A stretch of 7,377 bases of DNA from Bacillota bacterium (GTDB lineage: Bacteria; Bacillota; Bacilli; Alicyclobacillales; Alicyclobacillaceae): contig JAKADF010000156.1 of the NCBI GenBank assembly GCA_021820805.1, positions 1 through 7,377 on the forward strand, in the 5' to 3' direction. A program made the translations under genes and the position numbers. Positions 5,160 through 7,377 of this stretch are shown here, piece by piece. Position 1 is the stretch's first letter. Each line of letters opens with the position of its first letter. Below the pieces are notes generated by a model. It ran no database searches. It was not told the origin of the DNA and was given only the letters and a program-made list of their open reading frames with translations.

Positions 5160-6056
5160 ATGTCAGACGAATTCAGAGATGAAATTGAAAAGCTTCACCT
5201 TCCACAAAGCATTGTTCAGGAACTAATGCACCGAAGAGAAATAAACGCGAAATTCGAGTATCAGTACAATTCAGTTCGCCGCTATTACGCGTCTTCTCCT
5301 TCTATTATCCATGATGCTGTAGTCGCTCTATTTATGGGAAAAAATATTCTATTAGAAGGATCCACGGGATCAGGAAAAACAACTCTTGCTGAGTATCTCG
5401 CGTATTTGTTCACAAAACCAATGCGTCAAATTAACTGTTCCGTAGATCTAGATGCAGAAGCACTCCTCGGATATAAAACCCTCTCTTATCACGAGAACAA
5501 ACAAACGATTGATTACATAGAAGGTCCGGTCGTAAGTGCTATGACAAATGGCGAATTTCTCTATATTGATGAAATCAATATGGCAAAGCCAGAAACATTG
5601 CCAATTTTAAATGGTGTGCTCGATTACCGCAGGAGAATCACTAACCCATTTACAACCGAAGTCGTTTTTGCGAAACAAGGCTTTTGTACAATTGGTGCAA
5701 TTAATTTAGGATACGTTGGCACCGTTCCATTAAATGAAGCACTCAAAAATCGATTTGTCATCTTAGAAGTTCCTTACATTCAAGGAGACACATTAATTGA
5801 TTTGTTGGCAGAGACAACCCACCTCAAAGACAAACAATTGCTTCATTTGTTTACACGGATGTCTTTTGAATTAGTTGAACAAGCACGCCTTGGACAAATT
5901 CCAGAAGAAGCCGCCAGTATCCGCGCATTACAAGATGCCTGCGACCTAGCGTCATTCATTCCCCCACTGCGGGCCATTCGTTCTGCCATTGCGAATAAAT
6001 TAGATGACGCGTCAGATAGAAGTTTAATCATGGATCTCGCTGAAACATTTTTTTAG
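5160..6056 (+). CDS. MoxR-type AAA+ ATPase of the CbbQ/NorQ/GvpN group
   Basis: A 298-aa cytoplasmic AAA+ ATPase. Walker A is GSTGSGKT (67-74), with K73 and T74. Walker B is FLYIDEIN (133-140), with D137 and E138. Sensor 1 is N182 in TIGAINLGY, and ALKNRFVILEVP (194-205) carries R198, the likely arginine finger. The late SIRALQDAC (253-261) is the sensor-2 region seen in NorQ/CbbQ. VDLDAEALLGY (95-105) fits their pore-loop position. The N-terminal 45 residues are a polar extension. Members of this group form hexamers that work with a VWA-domain partner to insert a metal or remodel a client enzyme, as NorQ-NorD and CbbQ-CbbO do. The next gene, 33 nt downstream, has the features of that partner. 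The ATG has AAAGG about 9 nt upstream. The client is unknown, and no oxidoreductase or Rubisco gene is in view. Confidence 0.88.
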   Translation: MSDEFRDEIEKLHLPQSIVQELMHRREINAKFEYQYNSVRRYYASSPSIIHDAVVALFMGKNILLEGSTGSGKTTLAEYLAYLFTKPMRQINCSVDLDAEALLGYKTLSYHENKQTIDYIEGPVVSAMTNGEFLYIDEINMAKPETLPILNGVLDYRRRITNPFTTEVVFAKQGFCTIGAINLGYVGTVPLNEALKNRFVILEVPYIQGDTLIDLLAETTHLKDKQLLHLFTRMSFELVEQARLGQIPEEAASIRALQDACDLASFIPPLRAIRSAIANKLDDASDRSLIMDLAETFF

Positions 6057-6089
6057 AATAATTGACCAGGTTTTGGAGGTTAATTCCAT

Positions 6090-7377
6090 ATGAAGTACTT
6101 TTCGTTTATTGAAGAACCTGAGAAACCTGCCGTTAATCCGTACATTGAAGACTTTGCAAGACTGTTATGCAAAAATCCAAATCTACAGGTTGGCCGTTCT
6201 CTCCTGTCCTATTGTGACCCGGAACATGAAACGGTCACTGTCAGTACATTTTGGGATCCGTATCCAATACAAGAACAATCTTTTTGTGTGAAAAGCGATA
6301 TTTTTTTACGAGTTTTGGGAAACTTGGTATATACAAATTGGGAAAATGTACAAATATTTCTTACAAAGAAATGGCGGTTCCCCCGATTAGCTAAAAACCT
6401 ATTCGCTTTACTTGAAGACTTTCGATTAGAGAAACGAATTACAAATGACCGCACGGGCACAAAAAAGGCATTTCAAAAACGCCATGATACTTTGGCTTCA
6501 TACTGCGAAGCGCAGTTGCCCACTTATATTATTCGTTCTTCCTTTACAGATGTTTTCCTTTTGTTATGTATTCACGGACTTAGTTCTGAGCTCTCGAACA
6601 CCGTATATCAGAACCCGGAAATTCCTATGGATTTTTTGCAACTTGTGAACCAAATATTAAAAATAAATGATCAATCGCTGACAATATCGACGTATGAAGA
6701 AATAGAAACAGGGCTTTGGAGTTTAACCCAAGCAGACATTACACTTGATCTTTTTACAATACTTGAATTCTCCCTTCCTCCAGCGCGTCAAGATCAACCT
6801 TTCGACTCATTGACACGTGAGAAAAAGATCCCTAATGCAAGTACAAATGACAGCGAGCAAAACACTGCACCAGATGAAAAACTGGAGACCTGGCACCGTG
6901 AATCAAAGCAAAAATCAGGTGTCTCTCTCAGCATGAAATTAGAGCACGGATCAAAGTCAAAAGTTGAAACAAATGTAGCAAGAATGTCGACAGAGACACC
7001 GAATGATGTATCTGTTATGCAAGGCAGAAGTTTGGAACAGGAAACTGAAAAAAGTATTTCTGATGTGGCCAAAAACACAAAACACCTCGAGACAGAAATA
7101 CAGCAACAGTCACTAACCAGCAGTAAATCATCTGCTGAAATCCCATGTATTGTCTTAGAGGCACCTCGATATTCAAAAAAAAATGTAGATACATATCAAG
7201 AGTTTGTTAAGTCTTTTCATCCAATTCAAAAGCAACTTGTACGTGTGTTAGAGCGCTATCTTGCTTTTAAACAATCTGAACAAAGTGAACGCAGAAGCAT
7301 GGGTAGAGTTGGGAAAGCTCTCACTGCTCTCGTAACAGATCAAGAACCGCGGATTTTTATTAGACGTGACCAGCCTT
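6090..7377 (+). CDS. NorD/CbbO-like VWA-partner protein, cut by the window edge before its VWA domain
   Basis: The frame is open from ATG at 6090 to the window end (429 codons, no stop). GGAGG at 6075-6079 lies 10 nt upstream, and the ATPase gene stops 33 nt before, so the two form an operon. Residues 1-230 are a mostly helical domain with AKNLFALLEDFRLEKRI (101-117), resembling the EDxRxE helix of NorD, CbbO and CobT proteins. Residues about 231-350 are a low-complexity linker rich in S, T, E, K and Q, as in those families. Residues 375-429 (QLVRVLERYLAF, a basic RRSMGRVGKAL, then PRIFIRRDQP) match the segment that precedes the VWA domain in NorD/CobT proteins, so the DxSxS metal site should appear within a few tens of residues past the edge. 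There is no signal peptide or membrane segment. The VWA domain itself is inference, since it is not in the window. Confidence 0.8.
   Translation, partial: MKYFSFIEEPEKPAVNPYIEDFARLLCKNPNLQVGRSLLSYCDPEHETVTVSTFWDPYPIQEQSFCVKSDIFLRVLGNLVYTNWENVQIFLTKKWRFPRLAKNLFALLEDFRLEKRITNDRTGTKKAFQKRHDTLASYCEAQLPTYIIRSSFTDVFLLLCIHGLSSELSNTVYQNPEIPMDFLQLVNQILKINDQSLTISTYEEIETGLWSLTQADITLDLFTILEFSLPPARQDQPFDSLTREKKIPNASTNDSEQNTAPDEKLETWHRESKQKSGVSLSMKLEHGSKSKVETNVARMSTETPNDVSVMQGRSLEQETEKSISDVAKNTKHLETEIQQQSLTSSKSSAEIPCIVLEAPRYSKKNVDTYQEFVKSFHPIQKQLVRVLERYLAFKQSEQSERRSMGRVGKALTALVTDQEPRIFIRRDQP

Noticed and set aside
6445..6648. 67-codon plus-strand open frame
   Set aside because: It is out of frame inside the long open frame from 6090, which runs unbroken and has the ribosome binding site and operon spacing.
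6794..7078. 94-codon minus-strand open frame
   Set aside because: It is antisense to the Ser/Thr/Glu-rich linker of the NorD-like gene. Cys/Ser/Phe-rich antisense frames are expected opposite such codons.

Overview
The window looks like a chromosomal segment of a Gram-positive, probably spore-forming Bacillota (Bacilli; an Alicyclobacillaceae- or Bacillaceae-like genome). The reasons are strong GGAGG-type ribosome binding sites, use of GTG and TTG as well as ATG starts, sigma-A-like promoters, compact hairpin/T-tract terminators, a YabE/Sps-type G5-3D cell-wall protein, and base composition near 40% GC by eye. No genus can be named from the sequence alone. There are no tRNA, rRNA, CRISPR or insertion-sequence signatures.

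Left block (1-1952, minus strand): a gene for 3-hydroxy-3-methylglutaryl-CoA lyase is read leftward from an extended -10 promoter with a perfect 15-bp inverted repeat just after the predicted transcription start. It is followed by an XRE-cupin regulator that has its own near-consensus promoter. After that come the first 13 codons of a further leftward gene that leaves the window. This resembles an acyl-CoA or leucine/HMG-CoA catabolic locus with a linked regulator.

Centre (1953-2914): two small unrecognised genes are transcribed divergently. The leftward one (57 aa) has a TTGACA-17-TACACT promoter with a perfect 17-bp palindrome over its predicted start point, so it is probably repressor-controlled. 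The rightward one (94 aa) converges on an AlkA-type DNA glycosylase gene, and the two share a hairpin terminator in the 72-bp gap.

Right-centre (2916-4938, minus strand): an AlkA-like 3-methyladenine DNA glycosylase (TTG start) lies downstream of a secreted or anchored G5-3D wall hydrolase-like protein (GTG start). A strong intrinsic terminator separates them.

Right (5082-7377, plus strand): a two-gene operon encodes a MoxR-type AAA+ ATPase of the CbbQ/NorQ/GvpN kind and a long protein whose N-terminal domain, charged linker and pre-VWA segment match the CbbO/NorD/CobT pattern. The second gene is open to the window edge, and its von Willebrand A domain should begin just outside. Together they would form an ATPase/VWA metal-insertion or protein-remodelling pair with an unknown client. 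This pair and the palindrome-controlled 57-aa gene are the parts most worth following up.
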